A stretch of DNA of 64,000 bases from Glandiceps talaboti (GCF_964340395.1 NC_135549.1:24757342-24821341), one strand, 5' to 3'; counted from the first letter of the stretch, positions 50,946-63,820 are shown. The notes: generated from the letters alone by a model not told the origin. Made by a program: numbers and translations.

Positions 50946-51411
50946 TTATCCAAAAATATAATCTTTAAACTTGTCTAACTTAAACTTAGTTGCTGGCTTA
51001 GTTAGTATATCAGCCACCATGTTATCTGTGGCACAATATCTCAAGACTACTTTACCACTGTTTAATTCGTGGCGAATAAAATGGTACCGTATATCAATAT
51101 GTTTCGATCTTTTGTGGTTGACAGGGTTCTTAGCTAATGCAATTGTGCCCTGGTTGTCCTCCAAAATTAAAGCAGGCTCTTGGTTATCACTAATACTAAT
51201 ATCATTCAATAATTGAGTTATGTATATAGTTTCTTGAATAGTTGCTGCAAGTGCCATATATTCTGCTTCACAGGATGATAGGGCAACCGTTTGTTGTTTC
51301 TTGGATTTCCAAGATATTAGAGGACCTGTTTTAGTTAAACTAAAACAGTATCCACTGACACTACGTCGATCATCTACACATGATGCCCAGTCCGCATCAC
51401 TATAACCGGTT
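50946..51411 (-). CDS. Copia RNase H domain, displaced frame
   Basis: This frame carries the end of the polyprotein: a YSDADWASC-type start followed by a Copia RNase H ending in MALAATIQETIYITQLL, KHIDIRYHFIRHEL and MVADILTKP. It follows the main gag-pol frame directly but in another frame. The junction is a short T run at about 51411, so one base appears lost. If real, the element cannot make its own RNase H. Confidence 0.85.
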
Positions 51412-54400
51412 AAAGCAGATTATCATCACATTTCTTGAAACACAACTGGTAATCAAGAGTACCATTTAAATATCTCAGTACATGTTTTGCTGCCACCCAG
51501 TGGGCCTTGAGTGGTTTTGACAGATACTGTGACAACTTAGTTACAATCCAACATATGTCTGGTCTAGTACATGTCATTGCATATATCAAACTACCCACAA
51601 CTTCACGATATATTCTAGGATCAGCTGGTTCTTCATTATTACACTCAAGTTTTTGTTCTGATGGCGTAGACCTTGGTTTACACTCGGACATTTCAAATCT
51701 TTCGAGCATTTTACACAAGTACTTCTTCTGATTCATTTTGACAATACCATCGTCTTGTTCAAAATTTATCCCCAGGAAGTATGAAAGTTTACCAAGATCT
51801 TTCATTCTAAATTTAGCATTTAGCATTTGTTTGACATTACGTAATAAGTTGTCAGTACTTGCTCCAAGGATAAGGTCATCAACCCAGATAAGTATTACAA
51901 TTATCCCGTTGTCAACCTGTTTTGTGTACAAACATGGGTCAACAGAACTTTGTATGAAGTCATTTTCAGACAAGTAACTGTGTAAGACACTATTCCAATT
52001 TCTTCCTGACTGTTTCAAACCGTACAGAGATTTGTTCAATTTGCACACTAATTTATTTTTACCATCATTTGGAACTTCAAAACCTTCAGGTTGATCCATG
52101 TATATTTCACAATCTATTGGAGCATTGAGATATGCTGTTTTAACATCCATTTGATGTAAAATCAAATCATGTTGTGCAGCTATCTGCATGAGAATACGCA
52201 CCGAAGTCATTCTTGCAGTTGGCGCGAACGTTTCATTATAATCTATACCTTTCATCTGACTATATCCCTTTGCTACATACCTAGCTTTATAAGTTTGGGA
52301 ACTATCAGCACTTTCTTTAATAGTATATACCCAACGACCTCCGACGGTCTTTTTACCCTCTGGTAATGTAGTTAAGATGAATGTATCATTCTCTTTCAGA
52401 GAATTCATTTCATCTTGCATAGCAATCTTCCAATTTTCAGAGTCTGGTGCTTTGATTGCTTCCTCATAAGTCTGAGGAAAAGCAGAAACTCTGTAACAAT
52501 AATCAATACTGGACATTGCTTGGTCACCTTCAAAGTCAGTGACATAGTCACTGAGGTATGCAGGCGGTTTTCTTAGCCTGTTTGGATATCTTCTGTCGGA
52601 AGATTCTGAATCTAAAATTGCTTCACCATCAATTTGAAATCCTACAGGTGGTTTATTAGAATTATTTTCTGATCTAGCCTCATAAGGTTCTATCTGTAAT
52701 CCAACTTCATTACTATCTCGTTTTAATACGAAACCATCATCATCACTATTCAATATCTTAGTTTCAATTTTATCATCTGATGTACTCATCATAGTGGCAC
52801 CTTTCATAGTGAATTTAACTACCCTATGTCTCATAACCTTGTCAGTTTCAGGATGATATACTAAATATGAAGGACTACCTTTATCATATCCTACAAATAT
52901 ACCTTTATTACATCTTGGATCTAATTTCCCTTTCGTATATACGTATGTATAGCACTCTGATCCAAATACTCTCATGTTGCCTAAATTTGGCTTACGCCCA
53001 GTAAAAGCGAAATATGGCGTCTGATTTACACGTTTATTATAGCATCTATTTCGTATGTAGGCTGCCGCCATTACTGCATACGGCCACATATCTTTATCCA
53101 GGTTAGCCTGAATAAGTAGACATCTCCCCATTTCGAATAACGTTCTCCAATGCCGCTCAGCGGTCCCATTCTGATGAGGGGAATAGGGGGCAGAGGTTTC
53201 ATGTCTTATTTTGTTCCTTCTCAGAAGCGACTTAAATGCCCTTGAAGTGAATTCGGAACCATTATCTGACCTTAGGGTCTTTACGTTTCCCCACGGGGAA
53301 GAATCTGCTAGGAATTGTTCCGTTGCAGCTAATGTGTCACTTTTACTTTTCAGGAAATAAACAAACATTAATCCTGAATAGTCATCTGTGAAAATCGCCG
53401 CATATTTGAAATTTCCCTTAGAAATTGGGTCGATGGGCCCGGCCAGATCTGTATGAACCAACTCTAATGGGACAGTTGAGCGAGCACGGGGTCCTCTATT
53501 CCGACCTTTTGTCATTTTCCCCAGTATGCAAATATTACAATCATCATGTTTAGAAATACCACCAATCACTTTCATACCATCAACAAGTTTTTCAACTTTT
53601 ACAATATCATCATGGTTACAATGACCTAGTATTTCATGCCAACCCTGCAAGTCACTAGTATAGTTAACATTATCAGATCTAGAAGTAACAGTATCACAAT
53701 GTGTTGGCAGATAATACAATCTACCACGTTTCTCAATGTTAAACTTTGTACCGTCCTTGTGTCTTAATTCCGCTGAATCAGGCTGAAATGTCACGCTTGC
53801 ACCCCGTTCAGTTGCTGCCTGTACCGAAAATATGTCTTGAGGGTATGATGGAATGTATAAGGCATCTTTCAGTAATGCAAAGCTGTTTTTGCCGTTAACA
53901 TCCAATAATGGAACTTTCACATCACCTCGCCTGAGAGCAACATTATTAGACTTCGTTCCATTTGCCAGTTCGATAAAGTGTTTATCTGGTCTAAATGATG
54001 CGTCATAATTGATAAATTTCGATTCATCAGTAATTATATGTGCAGTAGCACCACAATCTACCAACAGTTTATCATTCATCACGCTATTCACGCCTCCAGT
54101 AAACACATTTGCATGGAATGCGAAAGTATGTTCATCATTTGATTCTGTGACTTGGTTAACTTTGTCTTTACCATACATTTCTTTCCCCTTTCTGCGACAT
54201 GTTCTGTTCGTGTGTGAGGAGTTTCGACAGACACTACACCATCTACTTGGCTTTTTCTCGCACTTCCGAGCTATATGGCCTTGCTGACCGCACCTATAAC
54301 ATATAGTATCACTTGTGGCCTTGGTCGTTGCGAATGAACTTTGATTTACAGGATTGTTACTGTTCACAGTCTTCATGATCGAGTCATCAAATGAAGTAGA

Positions 54401-54877
54401 AGATCTAGTACGTACAGTGTCTTCAAAACTTCGTAAAGCAACTTTGAATTCACTAAATGTCTGCTTCTTCTCACTTTGGGTAATAACTACAACAAATGGC
54501 CTATAGTTATCTGGCAAGCCTTTTAATACCATAGCAATTAATAGACTATCGGTAACATTTTCACTTGCATCTTTGAGTGCTGCCGCTGTGGTCTCAGCTC
54601 GAATAATATAACTAGTTGGTGTTTCATGAGGTTGCATAACCAATGACGTGAGTTCAGTGTACAGTGTTATAATTCTAGGTGTGGTTGACCCAGCATAAAA
54701 TTCTTTCAAAATCTTAAATGCTTTACGACCGTCATTCTCCGCATCTCTCATAACTAAAGACAGACTTTTATCATCCAAGAACTGAATTAACTCTGCATAG
54801 ACTTCTTCATTTTTGTCTGCATCAACAGCCGTTCCTTCTGGCGTTAAGATAATATCCTTGAGTTTTTGTAACTTCAA
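51410..54877 (-). CDS. Copia Gag-Pol polyprotein
   Basis: The open frame of about 1,155 codons has domains in Copia order. They are a Gag zinc knuckle CYRCGQQGHIARKC (about residue 192); protease LLVDCGATAHI (about 270); integrase with GHCNHDD and CNIC (about 412-450), HTDLAGP, FTDDYSG and HQNGTAERH (about 470-570); and reverse transcriptase from about 815 with IWVDDLILGA (about 1000). The frame ends early, before RNase H. At the 5' end, in-frame sequence continues upstream of 54877, but the nearest ATG (near 54931) is one base out of frame, across an A run. Integrase before RT is the defining Copia order. Confidence 0.95.
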   Translation of the reverse strand: MKLQKLKDIILTPEGTAVDADKNEEVYAELIQFLDDKSLSLVMRDAENDGRKAFKILKEFYAGSTTPRIITLYTELTSLVMQPHETPTSYIIRAETTAAALKDASENVTDSLLIAMVLKGLPDNYRPFVVVITQSEKKQTFSEFKVALRSFEDTVRTRSSTSFDDSIMKTVNSNNPVNQSSFATTKATSDTICYRCGQQGHIARKCEKKPSRWCSVCRNSSHTNRTCRRKGKEMYGKDKVNQVTESNDEHTFAFHANVFTGGVNSVMNDKLLVDCGATAHIITDESKFINYDASFRPDKHFIELANGTKSNNVALRRGDVKVPLLDVNGKNSFALLKDALYIPSYPQDIFSVQAATERGASVTFQPDSAELRHKDGTKFNIEKRGRLYYLPTHCDTVTSRSDNVNYTSDLQGWHEILGHCNHDDIVKVEKLVDGMKVIGGISKHDDCNICILGKMTKGRNRGPRARSTVPLELVHTDLAGPIDPISKGNFKYAAIFTDDYSGLMFVYFLKSKSDTLAATEQFLADSSPWGNVKTLRSDNGSEFTSRAFKSLLRRNKIRHETSAPYSPHQNGTAERHWRTLFEMGRCLLIQANLDKDMWPYAVMAAAYIRNRCYNKRVNQTPYFAFTGRKPNLGNMRVFGSECYTYVYTKGKLDPRCNKGIFVGYDKGSPSYLVYHPETDKVMRHRVVKFTMKGATMMSTSDDKIETKILNSDDDGFVLKRDSNEVGLQIEPYEARSENNSNKPPVGFQIDGEAILDSESSDRRYPNRLRKPPAYLSDYVTDFEGDQAMSSIDYCYRVSAFPQTYEEAIKAPDSENWKIAMQDEMNSLKENDTFILTTLPEGKKTVGGRWVYTIKESADSSQTYKARYVAKGYSQMKGIDYNETFAPTARMTSVRILMQIAAQHDLILHQMDVKTAYLNAPIDCEIYMDQPEGFEVPNDGKNKLVCKLNKSLYGLKQSGRNWNSVLHSYLSENDFIQSSVDPCLYTKQVDNGIIVILIWVDDLILGASTDNLLRNVKQMLNAKFRMKDLGKLSYFLGINFEQDDGIVKMNQKKYLCKMLERFEMSECKPRSTPSEQKLECNNEEPADPRIYREVVGSLIYAMTCTRPDICWIVTKLSQYLSKPLKAHWVAAKHVLRYLNGTLDYQLCFKKCDDNLL

Positions 54878-54965
54878 ATAGCCAAGAAACTTTACCTTCC
54901 ACTGTTCAAATTTTCGCTCATCTCAATCGAAAATCAATCTCCCATAACGTCCGTGGACACTTGCA

Positions 54966-54979
54966 CTGGGCCCATAACC
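54966..54979 (-). promoter_or_regulatory. Copia primer-binding site, initiator tRNA-Met anticodon arm
   Basis: Directly next to the 5' LTR the minus strand reads GGTTATGGGCCCAG, complementary to the CTGGGCCCATAACC anticodon arm of tRNA-iMet. Drosophila copia is known to prime from a 5' half of this tRNA rather than its 3' end; this site fits that mode. Confidence 0.85.
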
Positions 54980-55213
54980 TGTTGGGTTGTTGGGATTACT
55001 CATGATGGAGGAGATATTAATGGATGAATAAAAGTGAACACACCACTGTATGTATGCTTGTACAACACTACTGGAGAAGACAATACATCCAGGTGTACTT
55101 TATTTCAAAGTGATCCCCTGAGGGCACTATAACAGTATATTTGCATATTAGGTATAATGAATAATTCACAACTATGCAAATGAGGTCAGTCACAGTGAAT
55201 GTATATTCTAACA
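54980..55213 (-). repeat. Copia 5' LTR
   Basis: 234 bp, identical by eye to 50566-50799. It should hold the Pol II promoter of the element. Confidence 0.95.
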
Positions 55214-55218
55214 GTGAT
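55214..55218. repeat. Copia target-site duplication, right
   Basis: GTGAT, matching 50561-50565. Confidence 0.9.
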
Positions 55219-56593
55219 CAAGAGAGTTTGAAAATTTTAGATAATTATTTTCGAATGTATTTTTCGGCCAAAAAAGGGTGAATTCCAAAATTAAGGCAAC
55301 CACTATGCAGATATTTATATTTTTATATATTCAATATACATTAACATTAAACAAAATTGCGATCAGAATGCACTACGATTACAAAATCTAAATCTGGCTA
55401 TTTTTTGCATTGGTAACCTAAAGGTAGTCTTGTAAGTTGTATATTTTCGAGATGAGAGGTAATGAGTAAAAACTAAAAAACTAAAATAAATATCCCTACA
55501 AGTTATATATTCGGTTATCAAGGGAACATATTAGTTGTGGATATATTTAGCAGGGAAATTCGCCCTCCGTCTCTCTTCAGTGATGATTTAATTGCCCGGA
55601 TGTAAATAGCTTATTTCATTCCCCGTTCAAAATGTATAGTTTCGGTGTCAAGGACCTATACTTTGTTTATGTTGACTGAATGACCTGGGAATTCGATGTT
55701 TGATGTGTTGGGAGACCTTTGATGTGCTGGAACTTTGTCTTCTATGTTCCAAAAATATAGTTCTAAGTGATCTCTCTGTCTCCCCAATGTATGAATTTTG
55801 ACATTGGCCTGTGTTGGTCTGGCCCTGGCAAGGACTTTTGTACCTTTGGAGAGACCAATAGTGGCCGCAATGTTTTGGGCTTACTGCAGGTATTTATAGG
55901 CTTTATCTACTGCCCACTTAGGATATCCACACCTATACTATATAAACTTCCAGGCACCTATGACCCCCTTATTAGGCTCACGTGTCCGTAAAGTCACGAA
56001 TAGCGGGTCAATCTGTTGATAAAAGACTGAAGTGTGCAATCGAAAATTTCAGGTAAATTTTCAAGTTGTGTTTGGAACAAAAGTTCAAATTGAATACTAT
56101 GGTTTACCAACACAGATCGAATTTCAATTTATGATAATTTTGTAAAGACATGGAAAAAAAATAGTATCATTTATTTTGGGACTGTAGATTTGTTGCTTTA
56201 TATTGGAATTCTGCTAATACGGAAAGTCATATTTGACCATGTCTTTACACCTGGGTAAATCCTTGGCAGAGGATGTGTAAATGTGATTATGTGGTGGGTA
56301 TGAGACGATGTTTCACCGTTGACTTAATTTATCCCCGGCGATCTCTCACCTGCGGGTTGTAGACAGTCAAAAGTGGTACTGCATCTCGTACTACCTCTGG
56401 AGAGATGGTGGTTAGGGTGGGTCACAGGTAGGGTAAAGGTTGGGTAAAGGTGGGCCAATTTGACGTATTAATTTACCTATCAATGTGATCAATTGTATTC
56501 TTGGTGACTTTAAAAAAGTCACATTTTGATTAATTTCATTTTCCTCATAGGTCGCAATTTCATTTTTAGATGCAAATATTAAAAATACCTTAC
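55219..56593 (-). other. NXPE intron sequence upstream of the Copia insertion
   Basis: AT-rich, no gene or repeat recognised. Confidence 0.55.
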
Positions 56594-56625
56594 CACGTAT
56601 TAGTGGATTCAAGTCTAATAGCAGT
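56594..56625 (-). CDS. Candidate 32-nt NXPE exon
   Basis: The acceptor ACTTTAAAATGAG is preceded by a pyrimidine run, and the donor is CGTG|GTAAGG. The 32 nt encode LLLDLNPLIR plus split codons on both sides. The upstream neurexophilin-like exon ends with two spare bases and the terminal exon starts with two; a 1+30+1 exon is what is needed to keep frame. NXPE proteins have a linker of this kind here. Called on phase, position and splice signals only. Confidence 0.45.
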
Positions 56626-58175
56626 CTCATTTTAAAGTAGAAAAACGAATAGCTAACAGTCGGTCAAACTCACGTCAAGGTGTTTATAGGCAGTTATAAT
56701 TCTCTAGGAATGTACTTGGCAAATACATTGGTAAACGATGGCTGCTCATTACTTATTTTAACAGTCATGTAGGTGTTTTTCGTTTTCTGTATTAGTGTTG
56801 TGGTTTGTTTGTTCTATTCTTTTTGTCCTTATAAAATAAAATAAAATAAAAATTTTAAAAAAATTTCTACTTGTGAAATAATATATAACAAGTTATTGTT
56901 TTTAACCCAAGAAATTGCAAAACATTACTAAATATGTACAAATGTTTTACACTTTGTGCATCTTTTTGCAATGTATTGAGTTACGATCACATACCTGGTA
57001 AATAGTTTTACATCTTTTAAAGTAAAAAACATAGTAAAATGCAAAATGAACACCCAGTTCTCATCCATATGCCAACTTTTACAAAAGATTTAACTGTTTA
57101 ATGATCGTTGGCAGACGGCAGGAGGAAGACATTCGGTAAAAATTAAAATCTCCAAAGTGTCATTCCGGAAGCTTACCTCATTTAAAAGTTATGCCCTACG
57201 AAAACTATCATGATAGCTATTTATGATTTCATGTCACATAAATTTCACACGTCTGCAGAGAAATGACAAATTGAAACTTGCCTCACATTCCATGACCTAG
57301 AAGGCGACTAGTATTTCTTGATGACAGTTAACAGACATGCATTGGACGAACAGTGAGTATTCAAGCAGTTTGAAAGGAAGTTTTGAACCAGTTACAAGAT
57401 TAAACTAAACAATTATAAACAGGACAAACAAGTAATTGGCATATATGTCTACATGCCTTGACTACTATAGACATTGGTTTGCAGTTATATTAACTTCGAA
57501 CATTTAGCACTATGATTGTATAGAACTAAATTAATCCGTGGCAATACTTCAATCAATCAGAGAGATGTCCTAGAACTTTTGGTCACAAGACCATTAATAG
57601 TTTGTATGCTAGTGAACAGTGAAGCAATTAATACAACCTGCAATACTTCTATCAGCTGCCATCCATTGAAAAATTTACTCAATTGTTATTATCTGATCAA
57701 ACAAGTGAATTACTAAGATTCGCAGCCTTTATTTATCACTTATTAAAAATCAGGTCAGAAGCAAATACTTTAATGGAACTTATCATTTTTATTTGGTTAT
57801 GTAAGTTTGTAAATTGTATTTTGGGCCTGGGGCCTTTGACTACAATAAAGTGACTATATCACATTATTTTGGTTTATTGGTAAAATACATTTAAAATTAC
57901 TGAAAATGCGAAGTTAATTATTGTGGCATTTTGCTTTCGGAATCCATTTTCTTTAGAAAGGACAGGATTTTTCGTGTCTCCAGATGAGGGGTCACTGTGG
58001 TTTGTTTTTATTTATCAATGGGTTATGTTGGCTTGTTTTGTGGATGAATTGCAAGGGAACATTCTTTTCAGTTACAACACAAACAAAATAAATCACCTCC
58101 CTACCAGTTGTGAAAAACTGATCGCACCCTCAGGGTCGTTATTAAAACAAATATGTTCACTGTGTCTGTACTTAC
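56626..58175 (-). other. NXPE intron, nothing else seen
   Basis: AT-rich sequence without repeats or frames I can assign. Confidence 0.5.
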
Positions 58176-58724
58176 CCTCTGAAAAGATACGATACTGCTT
58201 CGGTATCCCTTGCTGTTTTTATGTTCATGTCACCGACATTATTACTTGTGCTGTGTAAGTTCTCACAAGACAAGTCCTTCGGCTTATCACAAATAAAGGC
58301 TGTTTTCCCTAAAGAAGACGGACTGACATAACCACATCTGTCCTGCCATAAACCAAGATCATTAGTTATAGTACAATTTCTTGTTTCTACTAGTTTACCC
58401 TCGGTAAAGTTTGCCTGGAATCCAATACGTGTGTTCTCAAAGCCAGTTATAAAGTTTTGGTACAAGATGGCCTCTCGAGGACGTATTAACTTGATGTTTA
58501 TAGTTGCATCTCCTTTCCATGCAGCATAGAAATATATACTATAGTTACCATTCCCATAATCGACTACCCTCCCTCCAGTTCTTGTACCGTAATTTTCATT
58601 TATCATCAAGCCTTGTAGAAAGTCTCCTCCACGTAAGCGTCTATTACCATACTTATCATAGGCTTCCATAATGACTTGAATGTAATCACCCTTTCTGAAG
58701 GCCTTGTCATGCACTAGGAATAAC
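58176..58724 (-). CDS. NXPE-family protein, neurexophilin-like exon
   Basis: The 549-nt exon has a TATTTTAG acceptor and a GAGG|GTAAGT donor. It encodes LFLVHDKAFRKGDYIQVIME, then DKYGNRRLRGGDFLQGLM, VVDYGNGNYSIYFYAAWKGD, INIKLIRPREAI and CDKPKDLSCENL. This is the immunoglobulin-like neurexophilin domain of NXPE proteins (the GGDF and NGxYxxxF..W.G motifs are typical). Cysteines in CTITNDLG, DRCGY and FICDKPKDLSC match the expected disulphide region. It starts and ends in phase 2. Earlier exons (signal or anchor) are not found in the window and may lie beyond 64,000. Confidence 0.8.
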
Positions 58725-58827
58725 CTAAAATACAAAAAGTTGTGACATTTTAGGTCAAATTCAAGTAACAGGTAGCCGGGAATATGAAATGAAAAGATAG
58801 GGAGGGAGAGAGGAGGGACATATTTAT

Positions 58828-59183
58828 ATATGGAGTCATGATGGGTGAATGGCTAGCGTGACCGGTTTGGAATCTACAGGTTGCAGGTTCGAGCCCCGTC
58901 GCTGCCTGCTGTTTGTTTCTGAGTGGCTAAAGTCCTTGGGCAAGATTTCAACCCAGCTGTATAACTGGGGACCTGGTAGGATGTAGGTTGCAATGTGAAG
59001 GCTTTAATCCTATGCGCTGAAATGGCTGCAATGGATTGTATGCTCCCTGGGGAGTTGAGGAAGACTAAAGGGTCGTTGTGCCGTTCTGATCCGAGCCAGG
59101 GGTAATAATTGTAAAGCGCTTTGAGCACGGAGTGGGAAAGCGCTATATAAGAAACCAACGTTATTTATATTATTATTATTATA
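58828..59183 (+). mobile_element. tRNA-derived SINE
   Basis: The head carries an A-box-like TGGCTAGCGTGACCGG and a B box GGTTCGAGCCCC. A ~250-bp body includes AACCCAGCTGTATAACTGGG. The 3' end has GGAAAGCGCTATATAAGAA followed by TTAT repeats. The tRNA-like head plus conserved body and simple tail is the SINE pattern. Its 3' end resembles the end of the LINE at 31340-31370 (GGCGCTCTACAAATTATT). Confidence 0.8.
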
Positions 59184-59335
59184 TAGGCGAGAGTGAAAAA
59201 GTAAGAAAGAAAGAAAATTACTGACAGACAGAAGGACGGACGGATGGACAGACGGATTGGACAGCGACAGATATACCTGACTGCCAGCTTACATAATGAA
59301 TCTTATAATAGTCTTATAAGCAGGCACGCATGCAG

Positions 59336-59580
59336 GCAGACAGACAGACAAACAAACAAACGAACGAACGAACAAATGAACGAACGAACAAACAAACAAA
59401 CAAAAAACAGAAAGAGGGATAGAGAGATACATGGATTAACAGACAAAGGGACGGAGACAGAGATACAGACAGACAGACAGATACATACATACATACATAC
59501 ATACATACATACATACATACATACATACATACATACATACCGGAAAACTGACACAGACAGACAGACAGACTGGTTAACAA
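59336..59580. repeat. Compound (CAGA)n, (CAAA)n, (CATA)n microsatellite
   Basis: CAGA/CAAA/CGAA units at 59336-59405, CAGA near 59465-59480 and CATA at 59482-59540, then CAGA again. Long frames here are artefacts. The adjoining 59190-59335 is featureless. Confidence 0.9.
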
Positions 59581-59751
59581 ACAGCAACAGAAGTAGAGAC
59601 AGAAACAGACAGAAGAGATGCGCAGATAATAGAACACTGTATTTGCAATTGAAAACACCCGGAGACTAATTCTGGCTATTTCTTGCTCTTTACATGTTTG
59701 TATTGTTTGTTATTGCTATATTTATCATTCATTATAACTCGAGATACACGT

Positions 59752-59897
59752 TTTGTCATAAAACCTTAGCATTTTGGTGTGTGAGACACACACAATTCTT
59801 GTTTGAGACACACACAATCCTCGTTTGAGACACACTGAATCCTGGCCATAAGAGCTCAGCATTTGACTTTTTATGCTACAATTTACTCTAAAACAGA
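59752..59897. repeat. GTTTGAGACACACACAAT minisatellite between hairpin-element arms
   Basis: Three ~23-bp units around GTTTGAGACACACACAAT lie between two right-arm-type copies of the element at 63821-63960 (GTCATAAAACCTTAGCATTT at 59755, and GGCCATAAGAGCTCAGCATT to TTTACTCTAAAACAG at 59843-59895). This looks like a rearranged member of that hairpin family. Confidence 0.6.
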
Positions 59898-61104
59898 ACA
59901 CATCCAAAGATGCGTGAGTTGGAGCAGAGGAGGCTGGAAGGGGTGCAGTGCATGATGGGTAAAAACAACTGTGATAGCTCATTAACGCAGTGAGCCGCTA
60001 TTGTGTACACTTCGATGAGTGGTACGTGTACAATGGTGGCTGGCTCAGTGCTCACCAGCTGTATTTTGGGGCATTTTCAACTCGCCGTAACTTTCACAAC
60101 AATTCATGATTTTGGATACTTTAAAAGCGAAAATCTTGACTGATATTTCTCCCTCCGTGCTAAAAGAATCGATTTCGGAATTATTGATAGGAATACTGTG
60201 ATTTTTCGGCGATTTCGTGAAGAATACTTGACCCCGCTGAGGTCGGAAATTTGGGCCCGGTTTTTCGCCCCAAATTTACAAATTTTGCAAAATAGATGTA
60301 TTCTTGTGTACTTTTAAATGGCTATTGTTAGAAATAGACAAGGTCTGTTCAAGATTTTCGGTAAAAAGCGGGTCATCCGACCCAGAGTCGAAGGTGACCT
60401 CCATTGACAAGTGATGTGACGTGACGTGACAGGCGAGTTTCTCACAACTTGCTCAACTACTACAGTCTGTAATTAATATCACTGTTCACACCCATTTTCA
60501 CCATTGACCCTACACGAAAGGGTCTGTTTTCGCACATGTTGAGATATTTTCAAGTTAAATGTAACTTGCCAAATTCGATATCACCCTGCAATCGTGTGTA
60601 ATAGTGACACCAGAATAAAGGCAACTCGCGTAAGCAGGTCGTATTTTTGAGTGCAGTGTCCTGAGTACAGCACCTCGACGTTACTCAGTCTACGTAGCTA
60701 ACAACGTTAGATGCATGTCTACCTTCCAAAATACAAACATTTGCTCAAAAGATAATAAATAAATAGATAAATACAACAACAACAACAACAACAACAACAA
60801 GACTTCGGACTTTTTATCATAAAGTTTTTTATTGCCATAAATTGTGCGAGTCTCTCAGTTTCGCATATTTTAATCCGACATGGTTTTGCTCACTTGTCTG
60901 GCAAACGCGACAAACATGTGTAGCAAAATGTGCTAAGGCTACATAAATTGTGGTAACGTATGATGAGGTATTTTTGATCATGTAAGCATTGCGAAATATT
61001 ATATAACTAGCAAGGTAGATGTAATATATGTAATTTTGAGCTGGAATGGCGAGATTTGTAGATACTGATGACATATACCCTTTGATATTTTGAGTGACTG
61101 GCAT
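59898..61104. other. No gene; one (CAA)n tract
   Basis: Nothing protein-like. (ACA)n is at about 60773-60800. Confidence 0.5.
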
Positions 61105-61113
61105 GAAAGCCAT

Positions 61114-61338
61114 CAATCTGATTAAAATCCGATGTGGTGAAAGCGGCTAGATGTCCTTATTTACCTCTATTCATCGTGTTGTGACGTTTGTTTTGTTCGG
61201 AGTGATCGCCGCCTTCCCACTTTTTCCTTCTTTGGGAAGGCGGCGATCACTCCGAACAAAACAAACGTCACAACACGATGAATAGAGGTAAATAAGGACA
61301 TCTTGCCGCTTTCACCACATCGGATTTTAATCAGATTG
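61114..61338. mobile_element. Hairpin (foldback) MITE, young copy
   Basis: The 225-bp element has two 106-bp arms (61114-61219 and 61233-61338) that are perfect complements except for about one base, with a 13-base loop. It has a 9-bp duplication GAAAGCCAT at 61105-61113 and 61339-61347. Its ends (CAATCTGATTAAAATCC) match the element at 16446-16658, but the stem sequence inside differs. Confidence 0.9.
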
Positions 61339-61347
61339 GAAAGCCAT

Positions 61348-63372
<2,025 letters not shown>

Positions 63373-63465
63373 GGAACTTCCCCGACGAAGGCCCGGGCCG
63401 GGGAGAAATGTCACATAATCCAGGACCGTGTGCAGTATATGGATTAGGTGTCGTTGAAGGCATAC

Positions 63466-63532
63466 CTCTGGATTTATATGCTACGTGGTTTTGACACGAC
63501 GTGTCGAAACCCCGTAGTGTAGAAATCCAGAG
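63466..63532. repeat. 67-bp hairpin
   Basis: CTCTGGATTT...GTTTTGACAC pairs with its near-complement around a central GACACGACGTGTC, with about five mismatches. Possibly a tiny foldback element. Confidence 0.65.
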
Positions 63533-63820
63533 CTAGTTGAAGGTAAAACATCCCGGATTTTGGAAAAAGGGGTTTTTTGAAGTGATTTTCTCCCAGATTC
63601 AGTATACAAAAGGGGGTTTCCTTTTCATAGAAATGTTAACTAGAAAAAAGGTACATATGAAATTTCGTTAACAACCCGGGGTACCCACCCATCCATGATC
63701 GAGCGACTGCCACCGCTTTGGCGTCGGAGAATCAGAATTGTACGGGGTGTTGGTCACCGAAAACACCCGTCATGTAGACTACCCCAACTGTCAATCCGTG
63801 TTGACGGCCCTTTGATGTGT

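Larger units (their letters stand above)
50566..55213 (-). mobile_element. Full-length Ty1/Copia LTR retrotransposon
   Basis: The 4,648-bp element has identical-looking 234-bp LTRs, a GTGAT duplication, a primer-binding site and polypurine tract next to the LTRs, and one long gag-pol frame in Copia order (protease, integrase, RT, RNase H). It lies in the last intron of the NXPE gene, in the same transcriptional direction. Identical LTRs indicate very recent insertion. Two one-base frame breaks are visible at homopolymers: one just after the candidate start ATG (near 54925) and one between RT and RNase H (near 51411). They may be sequencing errors. Confidence 0.95.

Noticed and set aside
51405-51415. 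Programmed frameshift between Copia RT and RNase H
   Set aside because: Copia elements normally keep Pol in one frame, and the site is a plain T run with no slippery or pseudoknot pattern. A one-base loss or sequencing error is simpler.
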